A stretch of DNA of 64,000 nucleotides from IMG/VR virus record IMGVR_UViG_3300027963_000043, positions 62,001 to 126,000 of that record, one strand, 5' to 3'. The DNA comes from a virus. Of the stretch, positions 48,315-55,117 are shown one piece after another. Each line of letters opens with the position of its first letter. Within the stretch, counting starts at the first letter, position 1. The notes under the pieces are model-generated. The model searched no databases and had not been told where the DNA came from. It saw only the letters and a list, made by a program, of their open reading frames with translations. The translations under genes and the position numbers were made by a program.

Positions 48315-48783
48315 TAATTAAAGTTGGCGAATGCTGTGGAATTTCTATCATACTTTGGTCATTCTTCATTTTTTCTAAATCCGCTGTTCTTCGCCTTAAT
48401 TCACTAGAAGAATAAATATGACCACGTTTATGATAATGAAGCTCAATTCCATTTTTAATGCAATAATCTTTTCCAGTAAAATCTCTATTTAAATATTCTT
48501 CGCTTAAAAATCTTATATCTATTTTTTGAGTCATTATTAATTGAAGTAAATCGAATTCCGTACTATATACTAATATTTCATCCACATATTTACAAGCTTG
48601 CAATTGAACATATCTTTCGTATATGCTTTGAATTGGTTTATTTTTAACTCCTGGCCTATCAATTGTTGGATCTACTTGTAGTGCGACTTTTAAATAATCA
48701 CACAAATCCCTTTCCATTTTAAGCATTGTTACATGACCAGCATGAAGCAGATCAAAACTGCTGCAATTAAAACCTATTTTCAT
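48304..48783 (-). CDS. Cytidylyltransferase-like nucleotidyltransferase (TagD/RfaE-type)
   Basis: A 159-residue protein. FNCSSFDLLHAGHVTML (about residues 4-20) is the nucleotidyltransferase H-x-G-H motif with its Rossmann start, and YSSSELRRRTADLEK (about 123-138) the S-S-T/S-E-x-R-x-R phosphate-binding motif. Members such as TagD and RfaE join CTP or ATP to a phospho-sugar or glycerol phosphate. It could supply an activated precursor for the glycan genes. The TAG stop lies inside the tRNA-Thr gene. Confidence 0.8.
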   Translation of the reverse strand: MKIGFNCSSFDLLHAGHVTMLKMERDLCDYLKVALQVDPTIDRPGVKNKPIQSIYERYVQLQACKYVDEILVYSTEFDLLQLIMTQKIDIRFLSEEYLNRDFTGKDYCIKNGIELHYHKRGHIYSSSELRRRTADLEKMKNDQSMIEIPQHSPTLIKPE

Positions 48784-48794
48784 AATATATTATA

Positions 48795-48823
48795 TTGACT
48801 TTATTATAAAAATTATATATTAT
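48795..48823 (+). promoter_or_regulatory. Sigma70-like promoter for a leaderless mRNA
   Basis: TTGACT (48795-48800), 17 bp, TATTAT (48818-48823), 6 nt to the ATG at 48830. Confidence 0.7.
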
Positions 48824-48829
48824 ATTAAT

Positions 48830-49036
48830 ATGAGGTTAATATTGTCATATATTTTATATTTTATTGGTGATATTATAAGCAGAACACTTATGTTTTGGGG
48901 TTATGGATTTAAATTTTATAATAAAATAATGCTTTGGAGCGTTGATTTAGATCAGGAAGGAAAAATTTGGAAACATGTTAAACCAAAAAAAACAAGGAAA
49001 AAGAAAAATGTTAAAAAAAATTCTAGAATTCATTGA
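48830..49036 (+). CDS. Small conserved phage-type membrane protein
   Basis: A 68-residue protein. The first 25 residues are hydrophobic (LILSYILYFIGDIISRTLMF), then WGYGFKFYNKIMLWSVDLDQ and a lysine-rich tail (KPKKTRKKKNVKKNSRIH). The run 'L-x-Y-x-x-G-D-x-x-S-R ... Y-x-K-x-M-x-W-S-x-x-L-D' occurs in other phages, with no known function. The next gene starts inside it in another frame. A promoter 6 nt upstream points to a leaderless mRNA. Confidence 0.65.
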   Translation: MRLILSYILYFIGDIISRTLMFWGYGFKFYNKIMLWSVDLDQEGKIWKHVKPKKTRKKKNVKKNSRIH

Positions 49037-49298
49037 TGGAGTTTTTGAGGAAGAAAAAGAGCAACCAGTATTAGGTACTCTTTATAAAATCAAAGGCGAA
49101 GTTTTGCCATTTAGATATATTAGATTTACTAACGAAGTTTACTCAAATAAACCAGTATACCACTTCAAACATCATCAATTAAAACAATATAAATTCAATG
49201 ATCTTTCTAAAGTAGAAAGAAAAGCCAATAACGAAGAAGTGAGAATATATAATCTAATAAAAGATCATGTAAATGAAGTTGCAGAGAATAATGATTAA
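49008..49298 (+). CDS. Hypothetical protein, translationally coupled to the membrane protein
   Basis: About 96 residues: LKKILEFIDGVFEEEKEQPV at the N-terminus, then LGTLYKIKGEVLPFRYIRFT as strands and a helical end (KVERKANNEEVRIYNLIKDH). The ATG at 49008 follows AAGGA by about 10 nt; an ATG at 48975 in frame would lie further inside the preceding gene. The overlap of 29 nt suggests coupling. Function unknown. Confidence 0.6.
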   Translation: MLKKILEFIDGVFEEEKEQPVLGTLYKIKGEVLPFRYIRFTNEVYSNKPVYHFKHHQLKQYKFNDLSKVERKANNEEVRIYNLIKDHVNEVAENND

Positions 49299-49305
49299 TT
49301 TTTTT

Positions 49306-49375
49306 GCCTAGTAACTCAATGGTAGAGTGTTTCCCTGTTAAGGAAGTGGTTCTAGGTTCAAATCCTAGCTAGGCA
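49306..49375 (+). tRNA. tRNA-Asn (anticodon GTT)
   Basis: Acceptor GCCTAGT (49306-49312) pairs with GCTAGGC before discriminator A at 49375. Anticodon loop CTGTTAA between TTTCC and GGAAG gives GTT. T arm CTAGG TTCAAAT CCTAG. About 70 nt, slightly short, mainly in the D arm. CCA is not encoded. It is followed 3 nt later by a second tRNA. Confidence 0.92.
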
Positions 49376-49378
49376 GAT

Positions 49379-49464
49379 GGAACGATGGCTGAGTGGCCTA
49401 AAGCAGAAGTTTACTAAACTTCCGAGGTTAATTCCATCCGTGGGTTCGAATCCTACTCGTTCCG
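49379..49464 (+). tRNA. tRNA-Ser with unusual anticodon ACT
   Basis: Acceptor GGAACGA (49379-49385) pairs with TCGTTCC, discriminator G at 49464. Anticodon stem GAAGT/ACTTC encloses TTACTAA, giving anticodon ACT for codon AGT. The long variable arm (GAGGTTAATTCC) makes it a class II (Ser) tRNA, and the T arm is GTGGG TTCGAAT CCTAC. Bacterial tRNA-Ser for AGY codons normally has GCT; A at position 34 is rare and may need editing to inosine. Confidence 0.88.
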
Positions 49465-49473
49465 AAAATATCA

Positions 49474-49500
49474 TATTTGCTAACAAGAAAATGCCAAATA
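49474..49500. repeat. Single intergenic copy of the 27-nt TATTTGC...GCCAAATA repeat
   Basis: TATTTGCTAACAAGAAAATG, then CCAAATA. The ends TATTTG and CAAATA are inverted, so the element can form a stem or a two-fold protein site. It lies between tRNA-Ser and the promoter at 49506-49534. Three more copies lie in tandem at 50725-50817 inside a coding region. Confidence 0.7.
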
Positions 49501-49505
49501 TATAT

Positions 49506-49534
49506 TTGACAAAATAACAATATCCATATATAAT
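49506..49534 (+). promoter_or_regulatory. Perfect-consensus sigma70 promoter for a leaderless mRNA
   Basis: TTGACA (49506-49511), 17 bp, TATAAT (49529-49534), 8 nt to the ATG at 49543. It is the closest match to the bacterial consensus in the window. The 27-nt repeat ends 5 nt upstream. Confidence 0.85.
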
Positions 49535-49542
49535 ATAATAAT

Positions 49543-49836
49543 ATGAATAAAATTAAAACACTAGTATTAATTGCACTATTTTGTGCATCTTTAGGAATCG
49601 CTGATTCTGGAACTCAAACAGAATCCACACCAGTAGCAGATGGTTTTCTATCTGCTGGAGATCTTGTAATTGTTCGTCCAATTTCTACCGCAGTTACTAT
49701 TGGTGCTTTTGGAATTTTCGCAGTAGTCGCACCATTTACCGAAATGGCAGGATGCACAGAAGAAACTTATGAAGGTCTTGTAGAGAAGACTGGCAAGTTT
49801 TCTTTTGATCGTGATCTTGGCGATTTTACAAAATAA
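49543..49836 (+). CDS. Exported or membrane protein with signal peptide
   Basis: A 97-residue protein. MNKIKTLVLIALFCASLGIA is a classic signal peptide with cleavage after GIA or IAD. A second hydrophobic segment (residues about 45-66: VIVRPISTAVTIGAFGIFAV) could span the membrane. The rest is acidic/polar (CTEETYEGLVEKTGKFSFDR). The consensus promoter suggests high early expression of a protein that acts in the host envelope. Family unknown. Confidence 0.65.
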   Translation: MNKIKTLVLIALFCASLGIADSGTQTESTPVADGFLSAGDLVIVRPISTAVTIGAFGIFAVVAPFTEMAGCTEETYEGLVEKTGKFSFDRDLGDFTK

Positions 49837-49853
49837 TACTTACTAATTAAAAT
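49825..49853 (+). promoter_or_regulatory. Sigma70-like promoter for a leaderless methyltransferase mRNA
   Basis: TTTACA (49825-49830), 17 bp, TAAAAT (49848-49853), 6 nt to the ATG at 49860. The -35 box overlaps the last codons of the exported-protein gene. Confidence 0.6.
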
Positions 49854-49859
49854 CTACTT

Positions 49860-50462
49860 ATGAAAACCTATATTCAAATAGGCAGTAATAAGGGAAATGA
49901 TGATTTCCAAAGAATAATAGAATTTCTAGAAGAAAAGTCTAGAATTATTCTTATTGAACCAAACTCTTCTTTAATAGAAGATTTAATAAAAAATTATCAA
50001 AATCTTATTAAAAAAAATATTGTAATAATTTGCAATAAAGCAATTTCTATTAAAAATGAAATAACAAAATTATATTTGTACGATTCCTGTGAACATTCTT
50101 CTCTTATTAAAAGAAAATCACACATAATACCAAAAAGAGAAATAAATATAGAATCAATAACTTTTGAAGAGTTATGCAAAATTTACAATATAAATGAAAT
50201 AGAACTTCTTTTAATAGATACAGAAGGATTAGATTATGAAATAATAAATTCCATAGATTTCTCTAAAATATCAATTAAAAAATTAATTTTTGAAAAATGG
50301 AATTATCATAATGATGATCTTAATGAAAAATATAAAACTGGAGAAGATTTCCTTGAAAAAGAAATCAAAGAAAAACTACAAAAATTATATCATTGGAATA
50401 CTATAAATATGGGTGGAATGACTAATTACGAATTGACAAAAATTTCAAATATAAAAGTATAA
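49860..50462 (+). CDS. FkbM-family methyltransferase
   Basis: A 200-residue protein. YIQIGSNKGNDDFQRIIEFL (about residues 4-23) is the SAM-binding loop in FkbM style (G-x-N-x-G), IILIEPNSSLIEDLIKNY (about 30-47) the E-P-N motif, and LLLIDTEGLDYEIINSIDF (about 116-134) the D-T-E-G-x-D-x-x-I signature. FkbM enzymes O-methylate sugars and other hydroxyls, which fits the glycan genes. Independent promoter upstream; not linked to the main glycan island. Confidence 0.82.
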   Translation: MKTYIQIGSNKGNDDFQRIIEFLEEKSRIILIEPNSSLIEDLIKNYQNLIKKNIVIICNKAISIKNEITKLYLYDSCEHSSLIKRKSHIIPKREINIESITFEELCKIYNINEIELLLIDTEGLDYEIINSIDFSKISIKKLIFEKWNYHNDDLNEKYKTGEDFLEKEIKEKLQKLYHWNTINMGGMTNYELTKISNIKV

Positions 50463-50464
50463 AC

Positions 50465-50492
50465 TTGACATAGTTTATATATTGAATATCAT
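50465..50492 (+). promoter_or_regulatory. Sigma70-like promoter for a leaderless mRNA
   Basis: TTGACA (50465-50470), 16 bp, TATCAT (50487-50492), 6 nt to the ATG at 50499. Confidence 0.75.
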
Positions 50493-50498
50493 AGTCTT

Positions 50499-50822
50499 AT
50501 GAGCAAAGAATTATTTCTTGAATGTGATTGTTATTCAGAAGGCGTTAAATTCAATTATGACAATGAAGATGGACTCTTATACATCTCTCTTTATCAAAGA
50601 GGATTCAAACCAAGAACTAAAACTTGGCGTGAAAAGCTAAGATGGATTTGGCAAATAATTATTAAAGATGTGCCTTATGATGATGAAGTTATTATCTCAA
50701 AAAATAAAATTCAACAATTAGCCGTATTTGCTAACGAGATTTCGCCAAATAAGACCGTATTTGCTAACGAGATTAAGCCAAATATAGTCCTATTTGCTAA
50801 CGAGATTTTACCAAATATATGA
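50499..50822 (+). CDS. Small protein ending in three FANEI repeats
   Basis: A 107-residue protein. The first 70 residues form a compact domain (LFLECDCYSEGVKFNYDNED, LLYISLYQRG, WREKLRWIWQIIIKDVP). The C-terminus is three 11-residue repeats, each x-(V/L)-F-A-N-E-I-x-P-N-x, encoded by 33-nt direct repeats that hold the 27-nt inverted element. A small gene follows with an ATGA overlap. I do not recognise the N-terminal domain. The repeats may have been captured from the DNA element, since an extra copy lies in non-coding DNA. Confidence 0.6.
   Translation: MSKELFLECDCYSEGVKFNYDNEDGLLYISLYQRGFKPRTKTWREKLRWIWQIIIKDVPYDDEVIISKNKIQQLAVFANEISPNKTVFANEIKPNIVLFANEILPNI
50725..50817. repeat. Three tandem copies of the 27-nt TATTTGC...CCAAATA element
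   Basis: Copies at 50725-50751, 50758-50784 and 50791-50817, period 33 nt. Each begins TATTTGCTAACGAGATT and ends CCAAATA, so the ends are inverted (TATTTG/CAAATA). They differ only in 3-5 bases in the middle and 6-nt linkers. Read as protein they give the FANEI repeats. A fourth, intergenic copy is at 49474-49500. Confidence 0.8.
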
Positions 50823-50995
50823 ACGAAAAAAGTCCAAATAATGGTGCTGGAAAAGGAGATAAGCCAAGAAATTGTTTCTCTAATAGGTTTAAAGAAAACT
50901 ATGATAGCATAAACTGGTCAGACGAAAAAGATAAGTCGTTGATTAAAAAAGAATTAAAAAACAAAGATCGTTCATCTACATATATTTACAGATGA
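50819..50995 (+). CDS. Small GKGDKPR-motif protein
   Basis: A 58-codon gene linked at both ends by ATGA overlaps: its ATG overlaps the TGA of the previous gene and its TGA overlaps the ATG of the next. It reads MNEKSPNNGAGKGDKPRNCF, then a segment with FKENYDSINW. The run G-K-G-D-K-P-R followed by F-x-x-N-Y-D-x-I is a pattern I know from other short phage proteins of unknown role. Position between two overlapping genes gives the strongest support. Confidence 0.75.
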   Translation: MNEKSPNNGAGKGDKPRNCFSNRFKENYDSINWSDEKDKSLIKKELKNKDRSSTYIYR

Positions 50996-51369
50996 CAGAT
51001 TTTAAAAGAGTTTTAGAAAATCGTGCAAGTTCTTCATACATAGCAGAATACTCTGCTCCAAAGATTGAACTTGCTGATCTTGATAAACTACAACAACTTA
51101 GAAATTTAAATCTAAATAAAAAAATAGAAACTCGTTTAGAAGAAATTAAAGCAGAGTATGATGCGTTAGTTTCTTTACACGAATGGAATAATTTTGTTGA
51201 TAGTTTTGATTGCAGAATAGAGTGTGTTATTGGTCAAGATTATTATTTGTATGAAACAGAAGAAGGTAGAAAATTTCTTTCTATTATCCATCCAGATGAC
51301 TTCACAATAAAGTATAAGTATCACGGAGCAACAAGGTTAAATAGTTTTGGATTCTTTGAAAAAGTTTAA
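50992..51369 (+). CDS. Hypothetical protein in an ATGA-linked operon
   Basis: A 125-residue protein I do not recognise. It has an N-terminal helix (DFKRVLENRASSSYIAEYSA), a coiled-coil-like helix (KLQQLRNLNLNKKIETRLEE) and a C-terminal region with strands (CRIECVIGQDYYLYETEEGR, then FLSIIHPDDF). It starts inside the stop of the previous small gene. Its stop is 35 nt before the UV endonuclease start and lies in that gene's promoter. Confidence 0.6.
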   Translation: MTDFKRVLENRASSSYIAEYSAPKIELADLDKLQQLRNLNLNKKIETRLEEIKAEYDALVSLHEWNNFVDSFDCRIECVIGQDYYLYETEEGRKFLSIIHPDDFTIKYKYHGATRLNSFGFFEKV

Positions 51370-51398
51370 TTGACAAGTTTGACAATATATATTATATT
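51370..51398 (+). promoter_or_regulatory. Sigma70-like promoter for leaderless UV endonuclease mRNA
   Basis: TTGACA (51370-51375), 17 bp, TATATT (51393-51398), 6 nt to the second ATG of the ATGATG at 51402-51407. The first T of the -35 box is the end of the previous stop region. Confidence 0.7.
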
Positions 51399-51404
51399 TG
51401 AATG

Positions 51405-52304
51405 ATGCGAAAAGGAGTTTGCTGTATTGTTTTAAGTCTAGCTGAACAAGATAATCCTATCAAGTTCAATACTATGACTTATGCTCGTTTCTCTGCTATG
51501 GCTAGGAAAGAAGCTCTTTCTACCCTATCCTCTAGAATATTAAACAATATGATTGTTACATATCAATATATCAAATATTGTGCCGACCATAATCATACTT
51601 ATAGAATTTCCTCTGACCTATTTCCTCTTATTACTTATGATAAAGCTAATGTATCATTACAAGATTTACCAGACTACGAGAGAATAGTAAATCAATTTAA
51701 TAATATCAAGAATCTAATTGAATCCAAGAACGCAAGAGTTTCTTGTCATCCTAGTGAATTTAATGTTCTTGCAAGTGATAACGAAAATGCAATCACTAAA
51801 ACAATCAAAGAATTAAATCATTATGGTTGGTTTATGACGCAAATTGGTTGCCCACTAAACTATAATGCACCTATGAATATGCACATACATAATTCCAAGG
51901 GCAATCTAAATGATATAGTTAAAAAATTTATGAGTAACTTTCAAAGACTATCAGATGATGTGAAGTCTAGATTAGTAATAGAAAATGATGATAAAGACAC
52001 TTGCTGGTCAGTTAAGAAACTTATGAAGCATTTTCATTCTATTTCTAATATTCCTATTACTTTTGATTATCTTCATCATAAATGTCATCCAGATAATCTA
52101 TCAGAGGAACAAGCATTTCATCTTGCACGAATTACTTGGGGTAATCATACTCCATTATTTCATTATTCAGAAAGTATTGATGGTCATAAAAATCCTAGAA
52201 AACACGCTGATTATGCAAAAAACTTGCCAAATACTTATGGATATGATAATATAGATATTGATTTTGAATTAAAAATGAAAGAACAATCTTTTGCAAAACT
52301 ATGA
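51405..52304 (+). CDS. UV damage endonuclease UvdE
   Basis: About 299 residues. MRKGVCCIVLSLAEQDNP, TYRISSDLFPLITY (about residues 60-73), SCHPSEFNVLASDN (about 114-127), MNMHIHNSKGN, LVIENDDKD (about 186-194), ITFDYLHHKCHP (about 212-223) and LFHYSESIDGH are the metal-binding TIM-barrel strands of the UvdE/UVDE family. It nicks DNA 5' to UV photoproducts and other distortions, so it would protect phage DNA from light damage. The promoter spacing favours the second of two adjacent ATG codons as start. Confidence 0.9.
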   Translation: MRKGVCCIVLSLAEQDNPIKFNTMTYARFSAMARKEALSTLSSRILNNMIVTYQYIKYCADHNHTYRISSDLFPLITYDKANVSLQDLPDYERIVNQFNNIKNLIESKNARVSCHPSEFNVLASDNENAITKTIKELNHYGWFMTQIGCPLNYNAPMNMHIHNSKGNLNDIVKKFMSNFQRLSDDVKSRLVIENDDKDTCWSVKKLMKHFHSISNIPITFDYLHHKCHPDNLSEEQAFHLARITWGNHTPLFHYSESIDGHKNPRKHADYAKNLPNTYGYDNIDIDFELKMKEQSFAKL

Positions 52305-52537
52305 ATAAATGGCATCGTAAAGGCAAAATCCAAGAACAAGTAGAAAAAGAATTTCAACAGAATCATTGGATGAGTTTTTGTAAAATAAATAATCCAGATT
52401 TATACAATAAAGAATTACAAAAAGTAGTTCATAATCGTTTTATAGGTATTCGTGGGAACACAAGTTCTTTTGGCAAAACTTATAAAGGTCATAGTATAGC
52501 CAGAGCAAACAGAAAAAATTTTTTTTACGGAAATTAA
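52301..52537 (+). CDS. Hypothetical basic small protein
   Basis: A 78-residue basic protein, ATGA-linked to the UV endonuclease gene. MNKWHRKGKIQEQVEKEFQQ, then NHWMSFCKINNPDLYNKELQ and a C-terminal NTSSFGKTYKGHSIARANRK. No recognised domain; basic composition suggests nucleic-acid binding. Could serve as a small partner of the UV endonuclease. Confidence 0.55.
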   Translation: MNKWHRKGKIQEQVEKEFQQNHWMSFCKINNPDLYNKELQKVVHNRFIGIRGNTSSFGKTYKGHSIARANRKNFFYGN

Positions 52538-52566
52538 CTCAATAATACAAAAAACTTTTTTAACTT

Positions 52567-53409
52567 ATGAAAAATAAAGATAAATTAAAAGCAATTTTTC
52601 CTAATCCACAAGATATATTTAAAATGTTTCATATTGATTTTGATACTGGATATATATATTTAAGAAAACCTTGGGATAACAACATAGAAAAAAGAGTAGG
52701 CAGATCAACAACAGATAATCTTTATACAAGAGTTAATGTTAATTGCCCACATTTAGATCATATTTTTAAAAGAGGATATACAGATGTTCTTGCTCATAGA
52801 TTAATATATTATGCCCATACTGGACACTTACCAGAAAAGGTAGATCATAAAAGAAAAGATGTTGAATATCTGGATGCAATTTCTAATTTAACAGCATCAG
52901 ATTCTATACATAATAGATGGAATACAAAAAAAGTAAATAGAAAAAGATTATCGTCAGAGCAAAGAATCGACAATTCTCCATCGGCTTACAAACAAAGAAA
53001 CGCACAACAATACAGAGGAGTTTATGTTGCTTATGGTTATTATTGGGCTAGATTTGATGGTAAAATAATTAATGAAAATGGATTTATTCACGAAATACTT
53101 GCGGTAAATTGTAGAAACAAACATCTTAAAAAAGAATTTATTAAAATGTATGGTTCTTTAGATAATTTTCCAGAAAATGCTTTAGATATTATAGATGAAC
53201 AAGAATTATTTTTAGAACAAATGAGTCAAGAAGCTATTGAAAAAACTTCCGAATATCAAGAAGAACAAAAAGTAATAAAAACAGAAATGAAAAAAAAATC
53301 AGATATGGCATCTCAAAGAAAATTAAAAAAACAAGAATTTTTAAAAAATAAAATATCAGTTAAAGTAGAGGATGACCCATTTGATTGTATAGGTAAATAT
53401 GACCCATAA
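52567..53409 (+). CDS. HNH endonuclease-like protein
   Basis: A 280-residue protein. LAHRLIYYAHTGHLPEKVDH, then KRKDVEYLDAISNL (about residues 77-112) fits the HNH_3-type core: H-R-L followed by a glycine turn, V-D-H, about a dozen residues and N-L with a downstream N-R-x-N. A second region with QYRGVYVAYGYYWARF (about 143-158) may be a DNA-binding AP2-like module, common in phage homing endonucleases. The C-terminal 100 residues are charged coiled-coil. As a selfish homing element it would sit freely between other genes, as here. Confidence 0.75.
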   Translation: MKNKDKLKAIFPNPQDIFKMFHIDFDTGYIYLRKPWDNNIEKRVGRSTTDNLYTRVNVNCPHLDHIFKRGYTDVLAHRLIYYAHTGHLPEKVDHKRKDVEYLDAISNLTASDSIHNRWNTKKVNRKRLSSEQRIDNSPSAYKQRNAQQYRGVYVAYGYYWARFDGKIINENGFIHEILAVNCRNKHLKKEFIKMYGSLDNFPENALDIIDEQELFLEQMSQEAIEKTSEYQEEQKVIKTEMKKKSDMASQRKLKKQEFLKNKISVKVEDDPFDCIGKYDP

Positions 53410-53488
53410 GGTATATGAAATGTTTATAGTGATTTTAGGCGTGATAGCTAATATCGTGCTTATAATTAATGCTATTCATCATTGGTAA
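53399..53488 (+). CDS. 29-residue single-membrane-helix micropeptide
   Basis: Starts with an ATG overlapping the last codons of the HNH gene and reads MTHKVYEMFIVILGVIANIV, then LIINAIHHW, stop TAA. Residues about 9-24 are an uninterrupted hydrophobic helix ending in an H-H-W. An inner ATG at codon 8 is possible. It is a second micropeptide of the same size class and type as the one at 39301-39366, though the sequences are not alike apart from the Lys/Trp/His-containing end. Confidence 0.4.
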   Translation: MTHKVYEMFIVILGVIANIVLIINAIHHW

Positions 53489-53495
53489 TTAATTT

Positions 53496-54404
53496 ATGAA
53501 CAAAAAAAATTATTTGTATATAATTATTCCGTATTTTAATTTTTTTAATTTCAACAAACCTAAAGAAAATTTAATTAGTTTCATAAATAATAATAAATTT
53601 AACGACAAAGTAAAATTAATTATAAGTGAAGGAGTTTATGGAGAAAATAGCTTGGATATTAAATCGAACAAAATTTTTAATCATTTAAAATTTAAATTAA
53701 AAGATATTCTTTGGGCAAAAGAAAATTTAATTAATTTAGCAATCAAAAACTTGCCTAACGACTGGGAATATGCAGTATGGTGTGATAAAGATATTTTATT
53801 CAATAACAACGATTGGGTTGAAAAATCAATACAGAAATTAAAAAATTCAGACATAATCCAACCTTGGGATAGAGTTTTTTTACTAGAAGAATCGCAAAGA
53901 CACATACCAAATAAAAATAATAAATTATTATGGTCAGAAAGTATATTATTTTTAAAAAAACAAAATATACCCAATCACGCACATTGTGGAATGTCTTGGG
54001 GAATTAATAGAAATTTTTATGAGAAAATAAATAAAATATTAGATTGGCAAATAGTTGGACAAGCAGATGTAACATTTGCATTTTGCTGTGGACTAAAAGA
54101 TAAGCAAAAATTATTGAGTTTCGCAAGAACAAAATCTATGGGTGAGATGTTATTAGATTACTCAAAAAATTTTAATGATATTAAATATGATTATATTGAA
54201 AATAATATATATCACCTTTTTCACGGAAATTTAAAATGTAAAAATTATTTTTCAAGACAAGAAATACTATCAAAATATAACTATAATCCATACGAAGATA
54301 TTTACTATGATAGTAATGGAGTTTTATGCTTAACTAAAAAAGGCAAAAGAATGAGCGATGATATTAAAGAATACTTCTTTAATAGAAATGAAGATGATAA
54401 ATAA
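53496..54404 (+). CDS. GT-A-like glycosyltransferase, paralogue A
   Basis: A 302-residue protein. YLYIIIPYFNFFNFNK is the first strand and loop, VKLIISEGVYGENS the next, and WEYAVWCDKDILFNNNDW (about residues 90-107) carries D-K-D, a D-x-D-like metal site. CGMSWGINRNFYEKIN and VTFAFCCGLKDK follow, then HLFHGNLKCKNYFSRQEILS with a conserved His-Gly. It shares this order with 55118-56059 (paralogue B). The call as a glycosyltransferase rests on the D-x-D and fold pattern. Acceptor unknown. Confidence 0.6.
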   Translation: MNKKNYLYIIIPYFNFFNFNKPKENLISFINNNKFNDKVKLIISEGVYGENSLDIKSNKIFNHLKFKLKDILWAKENLINLAIKNLPNDWEYAVWCDKDILFNNNDWVEKSIQKLKNSDIIQPWDRVFLLEESQRHIPNKNNKLLWSESILFLKKQNIPNHAHCGMSWGINRNFYEKINKILDWQIVGQADVTFAFCCGLKDKQKLLSFARTKSMGEMLLDYSKNFNDIKYDYIENNIYHLFHGNLKCKNYFSRQEILSKYNYNPYEDIYYDSNGVLCLTKKGKRMSDDIKEYFFNRNEDDK

Positions 54405-54412
54405 ATTTAAAA

Positions 54413-54440
54413 TTGACAAAAAATAAATAAAAGATAATAT
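54413..54440 (+). promoter_or_regulatory. Sigma70-like promoter for a leaderless mRNA
   Basis: TTGACA (54413-54418), 16 bp, TAATAT (54435-54440), 7 nt to the ATG at 54448. It directly follows the stop of the upstream glycosyltransferase-like gene. Confidence 0.7.
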
Positions 54441-54447
54441 ATAGTAT

Positions 54448-55095
54448 ATGGGTATGTTTAATTATATCAAAGTCGAGCAAGACTTACCTCTTAATGATGA
54501 GTTGAAAGCTCTTGATATTGACTTTAAGAAAGAAGAATTTCAAACAAAAGAATTAGAAGAAAGCCTTATGTCTACTTATATTATCCGTGATTATAGATTA
54601 TTTGAATTAAAAATAACTAGCCATTGGGAAGATAATCCAGATTATGTAAAAGATGGCAGTAGATTTGGTGAATTTTTTAATAAGAATAAATTGGTAAAAG
54701 ATAGTGAAGAAGAAGTTTTTAGAGATGATTATACTGGCACATTTACTTTTGGTGCTTACATCTCTGGCAAAACCAAGGAAAGCTATGATTACTTTCCAGA
54801 CTGGAAATGCGTTGTAGTCCAAGGTTTATTAACAGAAATATCCTTAATTAAGCCCATAGAAAAAAATTCATCTTGTCAAAGAATAGAGGCACAAGAATCT
54901 TTTATGAAAGAAATAGAAGATCACGAAAGAAAAATGAAATGTCCAGTTTATAGTTTTTATTTTAAATATTATGTTAAGACTATGAATCTAGTTGAATGGA
55001 AACTTTCTATTGGGATTGTCAAGATTATTAATTTTTTGAATTGGCTACAATGGAAAGGCGTAAGAAAAGTAATAAGGATTTTAACGCCAAGATAA
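54448..55095 (+). CDS. Hypothetical protein with possible C-terminal amphipathic or membrane helices
   Basis: A 215-residue protein I do not recognise. The N-terminal region starts MGMFNYIKVEQDLPLNDELK, and the middle is strand-rich (YTGTFTFGAYISGKTKESYD). The last 50 residues have long amphipathic or membrane helices (FYFKYYVKTMNLVEWKLSIG, VKIINFLNWLQW) with basic residues. It is flanked by the two paralogous GT-A-like genes and has its own leaderless promoter. A membrane-linked role with the flanking enzymes is possible. Confidence 0.55.
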   Translation: MGMFNYIKVEQDLPLNDELKALDIDFKKEEFQTKELEESLMSTYIIRDYRLFELKITSHWEDNPDYVKDGSRFGEFFNKNKLVKDSEEEVFRDDYTGTFTFGAYISGKTKESYDYFPDWKCVVVQGLLTEISLIKPIEKNSSCQRIEAQESFMKEIEDHERKMKCPVYSFYFKYYVKTMNLVEWKLSIGIVKIINFLNWLQWKGVRKVIRILTPR

Positions 55096-55117
55096 TTCAG
55101 CATATCATTAAAATTTT

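Noticed and set aside
50725-50817. Tandem 33-nt repeats as a CRISPR array
   Set aside because: The spacing is constant, the 'spacers' are only 6 nt and no cas gene is nearby. They are in frame within a gene.
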